Assembly: GCA_964607675.1 (NCBI GenBank) | Contig: CAZSLC010000014.1 | Coordinates: 1 to 48,420, forward strand | Direction of reading: 5' to 3' | Source: CAZSLC01 sp964607675 | Lineage (GTDB): Bacteria; Bacteroidota; Bacteroidia; Bacteroidales; UBA932 | DNA: 48,420 bases | Notes under the pieces: model-generated | Told to the model about the DNA's origin: nothing | Seen by the model: the letters and a program-made list of their open reading frames with translations, nothing else | Database searches by the model: none | Translations under genes and position numbers: made by a program | Shown here: piece after piece, positions 1-9,043 of the stretch | Layout: each line of letters opens with the position of its first letter | Position numbering within the stretch: position 1 is the stretch's first letter

Positions 1-1127
1 ACATCTTTTGAATAAACATTTTCTTTTAATTTACCTTCAATATTAAATTTAATTACAACGGGATATTTCACCGATAGTGTATGAATTAGCTCCTCTAAAA
101 TGGGAAGGACCAAAACTTTATTCCTTTTCAATTCGAACATTTCACTCTCCTCCACAGAGAGAGAAAGTATCCTCTCTACCATAGAAGAGAGCATATTCAG
201 CTGTATACCTACCACCTCAAGATATTCTTTTCTCTTTTGAGGGTTTTTATCCATATCGAAATTAGCCATCGCATCGTTAGCAGCATAAGCCACCGCGATA
301 GGAGTCTTTAACTCGTGAGTTATATTATGAGTAAAGTCCCGACGCATCTCCTCCAGCGATTTCTGCTTAAAAATTGTCATAATGAGATAGACGAAAGAGA
401 GGCACAGGAGTAAGAAAATAATTCCTGAAGAGAAGAAAACCCAGAACATATCTGAAAGAAATTTAGAATTAGGATTTTCAATTTTGATATGACACAACTC
501 CTCAGCTTGTTGATTCACTGGAAAAGATAGTTCTATTGGATTTTTATAAATCCTGTCAGGCAGTGAATTTTGCGAATATATCTGTTCTGTTGAAATAGTA
601 ATGCTATCGACTTGATTAATAGATACTCTTCCTCTCACCTCTGCTTTTGCAACTGAGCCCCTAACCTTAAAAGTATCTGCACCAGATTTGGATTTATAAT
701 GAAACTGCCTGCCTGCCCTATTCATCCACACATTGCACTCTGAAACTATTCCCACACTATTAAGCTCTTTTCGAAAAAGAGAATCATAAACCTCTATATT
801 GAAATTGCTCTGAGTCTTGGACAAGACACTCATATAAAGATGGATCTCTGGTGCATCGGCATTTTCCTTATTCACCCTTATCTGAGTTATATTTTTTGTA
901 TTGATTGAAGACATTGTCTCATTCAATAGAGTATCCACTGAGACCGCCGATATCCGTCTAAGCAGCTCATTGTAAGCAGCTCTCTCCATTGCCGATGTTA
1001 CCTTTTGGAGATACTGCTGATTCATGTTCCTGTACATCCCACTAAGCCATACTATCTGTACAGTCATCGAAGCAGCCAAAAGAAGGCCAACAATAATAGC
1101 AACTATTTTAAAGGATTTTTTATTCAT
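1..1127 (-). CDS. Sensor histidine kinase (partial, C-terminal end outside window)
   Basis: Membrane sensor kinase of a two-component system. The start codon is at 1127 on the minus strand, and the frame stays open to the window edge, giving about 375 residues. Seen: an N-terminal membrane segment (about residues 7-28), a periplasmic region of about 195 residues, a second membrane segment (about 228-252), then a HisKA domain with the H-box THNITHELKTP, phospho-acceptor His near residue 271. The ATP-binding domain lies mostly beyond the window. A good promoter box sits at 1162-1169. It diverges from the GLPGLI and barrel genes, which are plausible targets of its response regulator (presumably encoded just outside the window). 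The signal sensed is unknown. Confidence 0.9.
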   Translation of the reverse strand, partial: MNKKSFKIVAIIVGLLLAASMTVQIVWLSGMYRNMNQQYLQKVTSAMERAAYNELLRRISAVSVDTLLNETMSSINTKNITQIRVNKENADAPEIHLYMSVLSKTQSNFNIEVYDSLFRKELNSVGIVSECNVWMNRAGRQFHYKSKSGADTFKVRGSVAKAEVRGRVSINQVDSITISTEQIYSQNSLPDRIYKNPIELSFPVNQQAEELCHIKIENPNSKFLSDMFWVFFSSGIIFLLLCLSFVYLIMTIFKQKSLEEMRRDFTHNITHELKTPIAVAYAANDAMANFDMDKNPQKRKEYLEVVGIQLNMLSSMVERILSLSVEESEMFELKRNKVLVLPILEELIHTLSVKYPVVIKFNIEGKLKENVYSKD

Positions 1128-1161
1128 ATATTCAATTAATAACTATCACTTCTTCACACAG

Positions 1162-1169
1162 CAAAACTA
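1162..1169 (-). promoter_or_regulatory. -7 promoter box TAGTTTTG for the sensor kinase
   Basis: Exact match to the Bacteroidetes -7 consensus TAnnTTTG on the minus strand, 34 bases before the kinase start. No clear -33 TTTG was found at the expected distance. Confidence 0.5.
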
Positions 1170-1196
1170 ATGATAATTCATCTGTTTCTGAAACCC

Positions 1197-1232
1197 TTAA
1201 CACTATTTAACATTATTTAACTATCTCTTAAC
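1197..1232 (+). promoter_or_regulatory. Four phased TTAAC direct repeats (probable response-regulator operator)
   Basis: TTAAC occurs at 1197, 1207, 1217 and 1228, so successive copies are 10, 10 and 11 bases apart, one helical turn each. Direct repeats with this spacing are typical of OmpR/PhoB-type response regulators. The array lies in the 166-base gap between a sensor kinase and the GLPGLI gene and ends about 22 bases before a candidate -7 box, where an activator would touch RNA polymerase. The regulator's identity is inferred. Confidence 0.55.
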
Positions 1233-1254
1233 CATAGGTAGGTGGTAATATTCA

Positions 1255-1262
1255 TACTTTCG
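1255..1262 (+). promoter_or_regulatory. Weak -7 promoter box TACTTTCG
   Basis: One mismatch to TAnnTTTG, 31 bases before the GLPGLI gene start. A weak box just downstream of the TTAAC repeats would fit an activator-dependent promoter. Confidence 0.35.
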
Positions 1263-1293
1263 CATCTGAAATTATTTTTAAAATGTAAAAAGT

Positions 1294-2223
1294 ATGAAAA
1301 AATGTTTAACTCCTGTTTTGATATGCTTCTATATGACAGCATTCATTGGTACACATATTTCTGCCTATGCTCAAAGTTCTATATCCATTGTTAAATCCGC
1401 TGCTGGTATATCCACCACATCATTGAGGAACATGGATAAAAAAACTATCGACTCTGCATATATGGAATGTAGGTATGAACTTAGATTTATTAGAGATACC
1501 ACTGCTATTGACAATGACTCCACAAAAAAACATATTGTAAAAGAAGACCTGATGTTGCTTTTAGTGGGAAAAGATGTTTCAAAATTTTATAGTTATAACA
1601 AGTTCTACTCTGACTCAATAATGGCTGCCACTATTAAAGAACGTAGCATTGGGGGAAATAATAGTTCCATTAACATATCTGACGTAAAAGTGAAAGGGGG
1701 AAGTTCTGATATCCTATACAAATATAGTGACGGGGGTATTTTATTCCACACATCACTTGGTATAGACAACTATCAATATGAAGAAAAAGAGCTGAATTTC
1801 GAATGGGAACTGGAAGAAGAGAGCAAAGAGCTCCTAGGCTACACCGTCTATAAAGCCACTTGCGATTTTCGCGGTCGTCACTACATAGCTTGGTATGCGC
1901 CTGAAATATCCATCTCCAATGGTCCATGGAAGTTTGGAGGATTGCCAGGATTTATATTAGAAGTATATGACTCTCGTAGTCACTATCACTACACAGCAGT
2001 AGGACTAAGAAAAGTATCAGACATCCCTATAGAGATCAACGAAGGTAACTTCATCAAGATTAAACGGGAAAAATATCTTGTGCTTAAAAAACGCTCTGAC
2101 GAAGATCCTATCGGCTTCATGAATAATAACAGCGGAGGAAGAATTAAAATAAATGTGAGCGGAGAAGGGGCAAATGACTTAGTAAAAAAACTCAAATACG
2201 ACTACCAAGAGAGAGATTACTAG
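1294..2223 (+). CDS. GLPGLI family secreted protein
   Basis: Bacteroidetes-specific exported protein of the GLPGLI family (309 aa); its biochemical role is not known. The diagnostic motif is present as GGLPGFILEV at residues 215-224, preceded by WYAPEI. A signal peptide of about 26 residues ends in AYA, with Gln first in the mature protein. It is followed after 29 bases by a TonB-receptor-like barrel gene, a frequent arrangement for this family, and faces a sensor kinase. Together they look like a small envelope-response unit; the link to that kinase is inferred from position and the shared regulatory region. Confidence 0.85.
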   Translation: MKKCLTPVLICFYMTAFIGTHISAYAQSSISIVKSAAGISTTSLRNMDKKTIDSAYMECRYELRFIRDTTAIDNDSTKKHIVKEDLMLLLVGKDVSKFYSYNKFYSDSIMAATIKERSIGGNNSSINISDVKVKGGSSDILYKYSDGGILFHTSLGIDNYQYEEKELNFEWELEEESKELLGYTVYKATCDFRGRHYIAWYAPEISISNGPWKFGGLPGFILEVYDSRSHYHYTAVGLRKVSDIPIEINEGNFIKIKREKYLVLKKRSDEDPIGFMNNNSGGRIKINVSGEGANDLVKKLKYDYQERDY

Positions 2224-2252
2224 GATACATTATAAAAGGAAATCACAATCAA

Positions 2253-4859
2253 ATGAGGAGAACAATTTTAACCATATCGCTGCTACTATCTTTTGTAATA
2301 TCTTTTCCACTTATAGCACAAAATAGCACTCAAAATATAAATGGGAGAATCATTGAGTCTGGGACAGAATTGCCCATTGTAGGTGCTATTGTAGTTCTAA
2401 AAAGCAAAGAGGGGAAAAACCTCTGTTTTAGCACTTCAAACAGTTTTGGTATTTTCAATCTCAAACTCAAGAGAAAAATTGAAAAAGGGGACTCTCTACA
2501 TATATCAATGCTTGGATATAAAGGTAAAATTGTTATTCCAAAGCTTACGACTGCTACCATGGATATTATATTGGAAATAGATGCCTTAACTCTTAAAGAG
2601 ACCATAATCAAAGCTCCCAAAGTGGCATTGAAAGGGGATACTGTCAAATACAATGTGAAAAGTTTTGCCGACATACAAGACAAAAGCATCGGAGATGTTT
2701 TAAAAAAAATGCCAGGAATAGAGGTTTTGAAGGGGGGACAAATAACATACAATGGAGAGGCTATAAATAATTTCTACATTGAGGGTAATGATATGTTAGG
2801 AGGGAAATATGGATTAGCCACCGAAAACATATCTGCTAAAGATGTAAAAAGTGTAGAAGTATTGGAAAATCACCAAGCTACAAAGGCTTTAAAGGATATA
2901 GTACCTTCTGAACGCGCCGCTATTAACCTGAGACTCACAGAGGAGGCTAAGGCAAAATGGATATGGAGGGGAGAATTGAATATGGGATATTCAAATAAAA
3001 TACTCATTGAAGGGGAACTTTTCAATATGAGAATTGCTAAGGGGAGCCAAAGTGTTAGTTCTCTAAAAATGAACAATATAGGTAAGAACTACAGATCTGA
3101 AATCACTAATTTTTTTCAAAACAATCAGAGCAGTAAATATGACCTTAAGGATCTTATCGCAGTGGGGGTATCAAATGCTCCACTTGAAGAAAAAAGGGTA
3201 AGATTCAACAACTCTACTATATTTAGCACTACTAATTCGTGGAGCTTGAAAAAAGATTATACCATTGATGCTCAATTGAGTTATCTATTTGATCATCTGG
3301 AGTCTTCTAATCGTTCACAGACCTCATATTTCCTTCCCGATTCAACAACAATTGTAAATGAGTCAGATGAATCATTCAGCAGAAAACACAATCTCTCATC
3401 CAATGTCACCATCAAAGCAAACAAAGATGATTATTACCTTTTCGACAAACTCTCCGTTGATGCACAGTGGAGAGAGGCATCCTCTTTAATGAAAGGATCT
3501 TTTCCAAATAGAGAAAGTGCTAAAACTCCATACATAGATCTTCACAATTATCTTCAATATATAAAAAAGGTTAAAAAAAGCACCTTCAACATCTACTCCA
3601 ACAATCAGTTTATCCACAAAGATCACTCCCTTATTATTGAAAGAATGGATGGAACAAATGATATCCAAAAGGAGAGTATTAACAACTCCCTATTCTTTAC
3701 AAAAACAGAAACATCATATAGTTATAAATCTTTAAGTGGTATAGTATTTTCCGTAAATGGAGGGTTTGAAGGGGTGATCAGGAGGATGGAAAGTTCACTA
3801 TTTGACAACAACCTACATCTTGGCTATTTGCGCCCCTACGTCAACCCATTTCTCACTTATAAAAATAGAAAATTAGAAATATCCATCTCCTCCCCAATGA
3901 GCTATGACTACTACTGGTGCAAGAGGGCAGAGACAGGTAAATATCTATTAAATGACCATTCTTTCAACATTGCCCCAAGATTAAATTTTAGGATAATGTT
4001 CACTTCTAAATTTGAGATGTTCATTGGTGGTAATATTTCAAAAAGTAAACTCAATTTAGGAGAGATGTACGAAGGGTATATTTTAAGGAACTATCGCCAT
4101 ATGAGTTTTGGTAACTTCAATACTGAAAAGGGGCTAATAGCCAACACATTCCTTAGAGTATCATTCCGTGATCCAGTCAACTCTTTCTTCATCAATGGTG
4201 AGTTTGGTTGGCTTTGGAATGGACTCAAAGAGATCAATAGTCAATATTTTTTAGGTAATTATATCGTTTCAGGTTTAATACCACGACCCAACAATATCTC
4301 ATCTTGGAATACAAAAATATCGAGCAGTAAAGGGATATATTCGATAAACGGCAAAGTGTCTTTGGATGCCTCGTACAATAGGGCCACAATGGAAAGCCTC
4401 CAAAATGAGATATTAAGTCCTTATCTTTCAGAGGTCTATAATGTAGAGATTGGATTTAACGGAAGGTTTGCAAGATGGCTTAGTACAGAATATCAAATAG
4501 AGTATTCTCACTCTATTCTTACATTAAATCACAAAAACCCCAATGCAGTAAAGAATCACAAAAATCAATTTGATCACAATTTAAAATTCATAATAAATCC
4601 ATTTAGAAAACTAAATATCAAGGTAATATGTGAACACTATTTCACAGAGTTAAACGAGACACATAATAAAAACATGTTTCTGTTAGATTTAATGACCGAA
4701 TATTACCTTAATAGCAAAATCCGCCTCTCCATATCAGCTAAAAACATCCTAAACTCAAAAAATTATTCATATTCCATTTTTTCAGGTCTCAGCAGCTACA
4801 GTGCCGCTTATCAGATTCGTCCTTTAAACATATTAGCAGGTCTTTATATAAGCTTTTAG
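2253..4859 (+). CDS. Outer-membrane beta-barrel protein, TonB-receptor-like with CarboxypepD_reg domain
   Basis: Large (868 aa) outer-membrane protein. Seen in order: a signal peptide (cleavage near LIA/QNS, residue 22), a CarboxypepD_reg-like beta-sandwich (about 28-110, starting at INGRIIESG), a plug-like domain (about 130-230, with GDVLKKMPGIEV and NFYIEGNDM), then a long beta-barrel ending in aromatic F (…LAGLYISF). No clear TonB box was recognised, so TonB dependence is uncertain. It is probably co-transcribed with the GLPGLI gene. Substrate unknown; proteins of this type in the phylum import nutrients or export and insert surface components. Confidence 0.8.
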   Translation: MRRTILTISLLLSFVISFPLIAQNSTQNINGRIIESGTELPIVGAIVVLKSKEGKNLCFSTSNSFGIFNLKLKRKIEKGDSLHISMLGYKGKIVIPKLTTATMDIILEIDALTLKETIIKAPKVALKGDTVKYNVKSFADIQDKSIGDVLKKMPGIEVLKGGQITYNGEAINNFYIEGNDMLGGKYGLATENISAKDVKSVEVLENHQATKALKDIVPSERAAINLRLTEEAKAKWIWRGELNMGYSNKILIEGELFNMRIAKGSQSVSSLKMNNIGKNYRSEITNFFQNNQSSKYDLKDLIAVGVSNAPLEEKRVRFNNSTIFSTTNSWSLKKDYTIDAQLSYLFDHLESSNRSQTSYFLPDSTTIVNESDESFSRKHNLSSNVTIKANKDDYYLFDKLSVDAQWREASSLMKGSFPNRESAKTPYIDLHNYLQYIKKVKKSTFNIYSNNQFIHKDHSLIIERMDGTNDIQKESINNSLFFTKTETSYSYKSLSGIVFSVNGGFEGVIRRMESSLFDNNLHLGYLRPYVNPFLTYKNRKLEISISSPMSYDYYWCKRAETGKYLLNDHSFNIAPRLNFRIMFTSKFEMFIGGNISKSKLNLGEMYEGYILRNYRHMSFGNFNTEKGLIANTFLRVSFRDPVNSFFINGEFGWLWNGLKEINSQYFLGNYIVSGLIPRPNNISSWNTKISSSKGIYSINGKVSLDASYNRATMESLQNEILSPYLSEVYNVEIGFNGRFARWLSTEYQIEYSHSILTLNHKNPNAVKNHKNQFDHNLKFIINPFRKLNIKVICEHYFTELNETHNKNMFLLDLMTEYYLNSKIRLSISAKNILNSKNYSYSIFSGLSSYSAAYQIRPLNILAGLYISF

Positions 4860-4905
4860 CAACAATTGCACATAATATTAGAATATAGATTATGAAAATC
4901 TTATC

Positions 4906-4913
4906 TATATTTG
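4906..4913 (+). promoter_or_regulatory. -7 promoter box TATATTTG upstream of the prolyl-tRNA editing gene
   Basis: Exact TAnnTTTG match. Transcription would begin near 4918, downstream of the ATG at 4915, which is the main reason to prefer the ATG at 4930 (or 4933) as the start of the next gene. Confidence 0.55.
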
Positions 4914-4929
4914 TATGCAGATTAAGACT

Positions 4930-5418
4930 ATGATGGAAGAAAGAAAAAAATTTGTATTAGAGAGGCTCAATAAAATAGGTATTGAATATGAGCTCATTGA
5001 ACATGAGCCACTCCCCACCATTGAGATAGCTCTTGAGTTTTGGAAAAATATAGACTCTACCCATTGTAAAAATCTATTTTTTAGGAATCATAAAGGCAAT
5101 AAACACTATCTTGTAATTCTTGAATGTCATAAAGAAATGGACATTCATGGATTAGAAAAGCAGCTGCATCAAGGCAAGTTGTCTTTTGCTTCGCCAGAGA
5201 GGATGATGAAGTATCTTGGAACAACACCAGGCTCCGTCTCCCTTTTTGGATTGCTCAATGATCCCAATAGACTTGTCAAATTATACATTGACAAAGATTT
5301 ATTTGATGCACATCACCTCACCTTTCACCCTAATGACAACACAGCTTCACTAAAAATAGCCAATAGCGATATGAGAAGATTTATCGAAGAGTGGGGAGGT
5401 GAGTGGGAAACAATATAG
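4930..5418 (+). CDS. Prolyl-tRNA editing protein (ProX/PrdX type, Ala-tRNA(Pro) deacylase)
   Basis: Free-standing trans-editing enzyme of the INS/YbaK superfamily that hydrolyses Ala mischarged onto tRNA(Pro). Seen: KNLFFRN near residue 54, then LSFASPERMMKYLGTTPGSVS and the FGLLND segment, all typical of ProXp-ala proteins; about 162 aa, the usual length. An ATG at 4915 is in frame, but it sits two bases after a strong -7 box, so 4930 is preferred. The gene ends three bases before the sigma-factor start and probably shares its transcript. A second, YbaK-type editing protein closes the same cassette at 8567. Confidence 0.85.
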   Translation: MMEERKKFVLERLNKIGIEYELIEHEPLPTIEIALEFWKNIDSTHCKNLFFRNHKGNKHYLVILECHKEMDIHGLEKQLHQGKLSFASPERMMKYLGTTPGSVSLFGLLNDPNRLVKLYIDKDLFDAHHLTFHPNDNTASLKIANSDMRRFIEEWGGEWETI

Positions 5419-5421
5419 ATT

Positions 5422-5898
5422 ATGGATAAATTCGAGAAGGAATTTAGAGATATATATATTAAATATTTTCCCCCTCTTTTTAGGTTCGCAAAAGAATTTG
5501 TACCAAAAGAGGAGGCAGAAAATATTGTCCAAGATGTGTTTGCAATTCTCTGGGAAAAAAGAAATGTCTTAAAAATAACAACTCCCTCTGGATACTACTA
5601 CTCTCTTGTTAGAAATAAGTGTATCGATTTCTTACGTCATCAGTCAACTATTGAGAAGAACCAAATTGAATATTCTCTCTCTCTTGAGGCATTGCAAGAG
5701 ATGGAATTGGAAGAAAATGACTCCCCTGACAAAATTCTTCAACAAAGGATAGAATCGCTACCAGAAAAGTGCCGCCAAATCTTTATTCTATCAAAAATAG
5801 AAAAGAAAAAACATAAAGAAATAGCCTCATTATTGGGAATATCCGTAAGCACTATTGAGACTCAGATTGCTATTGCATTAAAAAAAATCATTAAATAA
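5422..5898 (+). CDS. ECF-type RNA polymerase sigma factor
   Basis: Alternative sigma factor of 158 aa. Region 2 is visible as the segment around AENIVQDVFAILWEKR (residues 33-48) and the RNKCIDFLRH motif; region 4 is the C-terminal helix-turn-helix around HKEIASLLGISVSTIETQI. The next gene is a FecR-type anti-sigma factor and the one after carries an STN domain, so this looks like a FecI-like cell-surface-signalling unit. The start lies three bases after the prolyl-tRNA editing gene. Confidence 0.92.
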   Translation: MDKFEKEFRDIYIKYFPPLFRFAKEFVPKEEAENIVQDVFAILWEKRNVLKITTPSGYYYSLVRNKCIDFLRHQSTIEKNQIEYSLSLEALQEMELEENDSPDKILQQRIESLPEKCRQIFILSKIEKKKHKEIASLLGISVSTIETQIAIALKKIIK

Positions 5899-5957
5899 TT
5901 CATTTTTGTTTAGTGGTTTTTCCATCCATTTTCGTTCTATTGATAGAAAGAAAGAAA

Positions 5958-6968
5958 ATGGAAGAGTTAATAAATAAATATTTTGAAGGTACAATCTCAA
6001 GCGAAGAGAAAGATATATTGTTTAATCAAATTGAAAACGACAACGATACTCGCTCTCAGTTTTTGTCACATAAAAAGATAAACGCTCTATCTTCTATGTT
6101 ACCTCAAGAAAACGACACCGAATATGCTCAAACTCAATTTGACATATTTAACCAAACAATCAAGAAATCTAAAATAAAAACCCATTTCACTGTTAGAGTT
6201 ATCTCCTCGATTGCAGTAGCTGCTGTAATTCTCATTGGTATAATAGCCTACGGTATATTCAACAAGCGTAATAACGATATCATTGATAATGCCTCTTTAG
6301 AATTGCAAGCAACTCTTCTTCATAGTGAAATCTCTACATCTTCTGGTGAAATTAAAACAATTGTATTAAGTGACAGTTCAATTATTTGGTTGAATTCAAA
6401 CACTACTATAAGGATAAGTAAAACATATAACAACGACAACAGGATGGTAGAATTGCTCACTGGAGAAGCCTTCTTTGAAGTATCACACAATAAAGATCTT
6501 CCATTTATCGTCTCATCCAATGGATATAATATCAAAGTATTAGGTACAAAATTCAATGTATTTGCCTACCCAAACAGACAATTTAAAACCTCTCTTATTG
6601 AAGGTTCCATAGAGTTATCATCATCAAACAGTCAACATCTCTTTAGCCCTATTACCCTTACTCCTAACAAATCAATCGAAGAAATAGATGGAGATATGGT
6701 AGCTGCAAGGATAAATATCGACGATATGCTTTGGAAAAAGGGGATTATGGCATTTAAAAATGACACCTTTAAAAGTGTCACTCAAAAATTAGAAACTTGC
6801 TACGATGTTAAGATAGATATTAAGGACTCAATATTATCCGATTACATTTTCAGTGGAAAAATTAGAATTGAAGGGGGAATAGATGCAGCCCTTAGTGCCC
6901 TTCATAAAGCTCTTCAATTCAATTATATATATGATAAAAACAACAATAGATATATTATAACAATATAA
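5958..6968 (+). CDS. FecR-family anti-sigma factor with DUF4974 domain
   Basis: Inner-membrane regulator (336 aa) of the preceding sigma factor. Seen: an N-terminal cytoplasmic domain (about 1-75, beginning MEELINKYFEGT), one membrane helix (about 80-101), a periplasmic FecR domain (about 125-225, with LLTGEAFFEVSHN and VLGTKFNVFAY), and a C-terminal DUF4974/STN-like domain (about 262-335). The ATG at 5958 is chosen because the family's N terminus begins there; the upstream extension from 5913 lacks a good start. In known systems FecR receives the signal from the STN domain of an outer-membrane receptor; here the next gene supplies an STN domain. Confidence 0.92.
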   Translation: MEELINKYFEGTISSEEKDILFNQIENDNDTRSQFLSHKKINALSSMLPQENDTEYAQTQFDIFNQTIKKSKIKTHFTVRVISSIAVAAVILIGIIAYGIFNKRNNDIIDNASLELQATLLHSEISTSSGEIKTIVLSDSSIIWLNSNTTIRISKTYNNDNRMVELLTGEAFFEVSHNKDLPFIVSSNGYNIKVLGTKFNVFAYPNRQFKTSLIEGSIELSSSNSQHLFSPITLTPNKSIEEIDGDMVAARINIDDMLWKKGIMAFKNDTFKSVTQKLETCYDVKIDIKDSILSDYIFSGKIRIEGGIDAALSALHKALQFNYIYDKNNNRYIITI

Positions 6969-6969
6969 A

Positions 6970-7001
6970 AAGCCGACAAGTGAAGCAACACCCATCGGCT
7001 T
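6970..7001 (+). other. Intergenic RNA hairpin between fecR-like and STN genes
   Basis: Arms AAGCCGA (6970-6976) and TCGGCTT (6995-7001) can pair across an 18-base loop. No T-run follows, so it is not a standard terminator. It could be a processing or stability element that lets downstream genes be expressed differently from the sigma/anti-sigma pair; function is inferred. Confidence 0.4.
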
Positions 7002-7043
7002 ATAAATAAATAAAAGTATCAACCCTTTATTAATTACAAAGTT

Positions 7044-8567
7044 ATGAAAAAATTTTTTATTACTCTATTATTTTTTGCATTAGGATTAAATATCTTATTT
7101 GCAACCAATCTAAAGACGACTCCCGACCAACAAAGAGCCCCGATTACGATATTGGGCAATATCCACACACTACAATCCATTATTAGCGAAATTGAAAAAC
7201 AAACAGATTATTTGTTTGTTTATAGCGAAAATGATGTAAATATATCTGACAAAGTTGAAGTATCTGAAGGCAAAAGCTCTGTAAAGGAGTGTCTCGACAA
7301 AATTTTATCTGTGACTGGATTAAAATTTTTCTTTGAAAACAACTACATCATTCTTGCTAAGGATTCTCCACAGTTGCACTCAATAATAGGGCAAATAATA
7401 GATAAGGAGACAAATAAACCAATGATATTTGCATCCATAACAATGCGTAAAAGCGGTATCAGCAATGTATCTAATGGCGAAGGGTTCTTTTCACTAAAAT
7501 TCCCAGAAGAGAATGTTACCGACTCTATTTCAATCTCTTATATTGGGTACAAGACATACTCAGTTGCTGTATCAGAACTGATAAAAAGTGACAAACCTCA
7601 TACTTTTTATCTTGAACAAACCCCATATAATATTTCAGGAGCAATTGTCAGACCTGAAGAGGCCAATGATATTGTTAAATTGGCAATCAGCAATATCTCA
7701 AATAATTATCCTCAACACGATATGAAAATGACGGCATTCTATCGCGAAATGATAAAAAAGAGAAATACATATGTAACACTTACAGAGGCTGCATTGGATA
7801 TCAACAAAGCCTCTTATCAAAACCTCTTTTCATCCGACCAAGCAAGCATCTACAAAGGGAGAGGAAGCGTTGATTGGAATAAAATTGATACTGTATTTGT
7901 AAAATTCAGAGGTGGCATCAACTCTGCCCTTGAGAATGATCTCATGAAATACCCAATTCTTGCTGTTGAGAAAAGCAAGATTGACGAACATTATTTATTT
8001 TCTTTTGACCATCCTACTTACATCAACGATAAGAGCCACTATGTCATCAACTTCACACCTAAAATGCCAAAAGAAGAGTTGCTATTTGAAGGAAAACTAT
8101 TTATAGAGATGGATACATATGCACTAACACGCGCAGAATTTCACTTAAAAATAGAAGAGAACAAAGAACAGGAGGCAGCAGCACTTTTCGTAAGGAAAAA
8201 ACCTTGGGAGTTAAAAGTCAAAATGTTATACGCCAATTATTTAGTACAATATAAAGAATACAAAGGGAAACAAGTATTTGACTACTCAAGAACTGAACTA
8301 AAATTTGACGCTAAATGGAGTGGCAAACTTTTCAAAAACTCATACACAATAATTTCTGAATTGGCAGTAACCGACAAATCAGACAAAGGACTTAAGATTG
8401 CCCCTGAAAATAGGATAAGAAGCAGAGATATCGTATTAGACAGAGTGGCAGACTTTACAGACAATGAATTCTGGAAAGATTACAATATTATTGAGCCAGA
8501 ATCAGGTATTGACAACGTAATAAACAAGATAATTAAACAGCTCAATAAAAGAGCTCAGAACAAATAA
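7044..8567 (+). CDS. STN and CarboxypepD_reg domain protein without a TonB barrel
   Basis: Exported 507-aa protein. Seen: a signal peptide (about 1-21), an STN-type domain (about 35-112, ending FENNYIILAK), a CarboxypepD_reg-like domain (about 115-195, with GQIIDKETNKPMIFASI and SISYIGYK), then about 310 residues that I do not recognise. There is no plug and no obvious barrel. STN domains normally form the signalling end of FecA-type receptors and contact FecR, so this protein may act as the FecR partner here. Its stop codon overlaps the next start (TAATG), indicating translational coupling to the YbaK gene. Confidence 0.75.
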   Translation: MKKFFITLLFFALGLNILFATNLKTTPDQQRAPITILGNIHTLQSIISEIEKQTDYLFVYSENDVNISDKVEVSEGKSSVKECLDKILSVTGLKFFFENNYIILAKDSPQLHSIIGQIIDKETNKPMIFASITMRKSGISNVSNGEGFFSLKFPEENVTDSISISYIGYKTYSVAVSELIKSDKPHTFYLEQTPYNISGAIVRPEEANDIVKLAISNISNNYPQHDMKMTAFYREMIKKRNTYVTLTEAALDINKASYQNLFSSDQASIYKGRGSVDWNKIDTVFVKFRGGINSALENDLMKYPILAVEKSKIDEHYLFSFDHPTYINDKSHYVINFTPKMPKEELLFEGKLFIEMDTYALTRAEFHLKIEENKEQEAAALFVRKKPWELKVKMLYANYLVQYKEYKGKQVFDYSRTELKFDAKWSGKLFKNSYTIISELAVTDKSDKGLKIAPENRIRSRDIVLDRVADFTDNEFWKDYNIIEPESGIDNVINKIIKQLNKRAQNK

Positions 8568-9028
8568 TGGAAAAAACCAATGTTATGAGACTCCTTTCGA
8601 TGAAAGGGGTCTCTTTTATCTCACACGAATATGACCAGACAATCACAGATGGAGAGGGTGTAGCTGCATCTTTAAAAGAGAATCCTGACAGAGTATTTAA
8701 AACACTTGTAACTATTTCTAATACAAATAGTTATTTTGTTTTTGTAATTCCGGTCAATTGTTCACTTGACCTCAAGAAGGGGGCTTTGGCAGCTGGGGTG
8801 AAAAATATACAAATGATTAAACAAAAAGAACTACTTCCACTTACAGGATATATACACGGGGGATGCTCTCCAATAGGGATGAAGAAACCATTGACCACAT
8901 TTATCGAAGAGACAGCCTCCCTATATGATACAATTATCTTCAGTGCTGGAAAGGTTGGTTATCAAGTGGAATTATCTCCTAAAGAGTTGATAGAATTTAT
9001 AGGAGCGAAATATGCCGATTTGTGTTAG
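8567..9028 (+). CDS. ybaK: YbaK/EbsC-type Cys-tRNA(Pro)/Cys-tRNA(Cys) deacylase
   Basis: Trans-editing deacylase of 153 aa that in characterised homologues clears Cys from tRNA(Pro). Seen: the lysine-containing RVFKTLV segment (about residues 42-48), FVFVIPVNCSLDLKK, and the conserved Gly-rich GYIHGGCSPIGMKK loop (about 93-106), all typical of YbaK. The start ATG overlaps the previous stop by one base. It is the second tRNA(Pro)-editing protein in the same cassette; the ProX-type protein lies at 4930. Confidence 0.9.
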   Translation: MEKTNVMRLLSMKGVSFISHEYDQTITDGEGVAASLKENPDRVFKTLVTISNTNSYFVFVIPVNCSLDLKKGALAAGVKNIQMIKQKELLPLTGYIHGGCSPIGMKKPLTTFIEETASLYDTIIFSAGKVGYQVELSPKELIEFIGAKYADLC

Positions 9029-9043
9029 AAAATGAGTAGTAAT

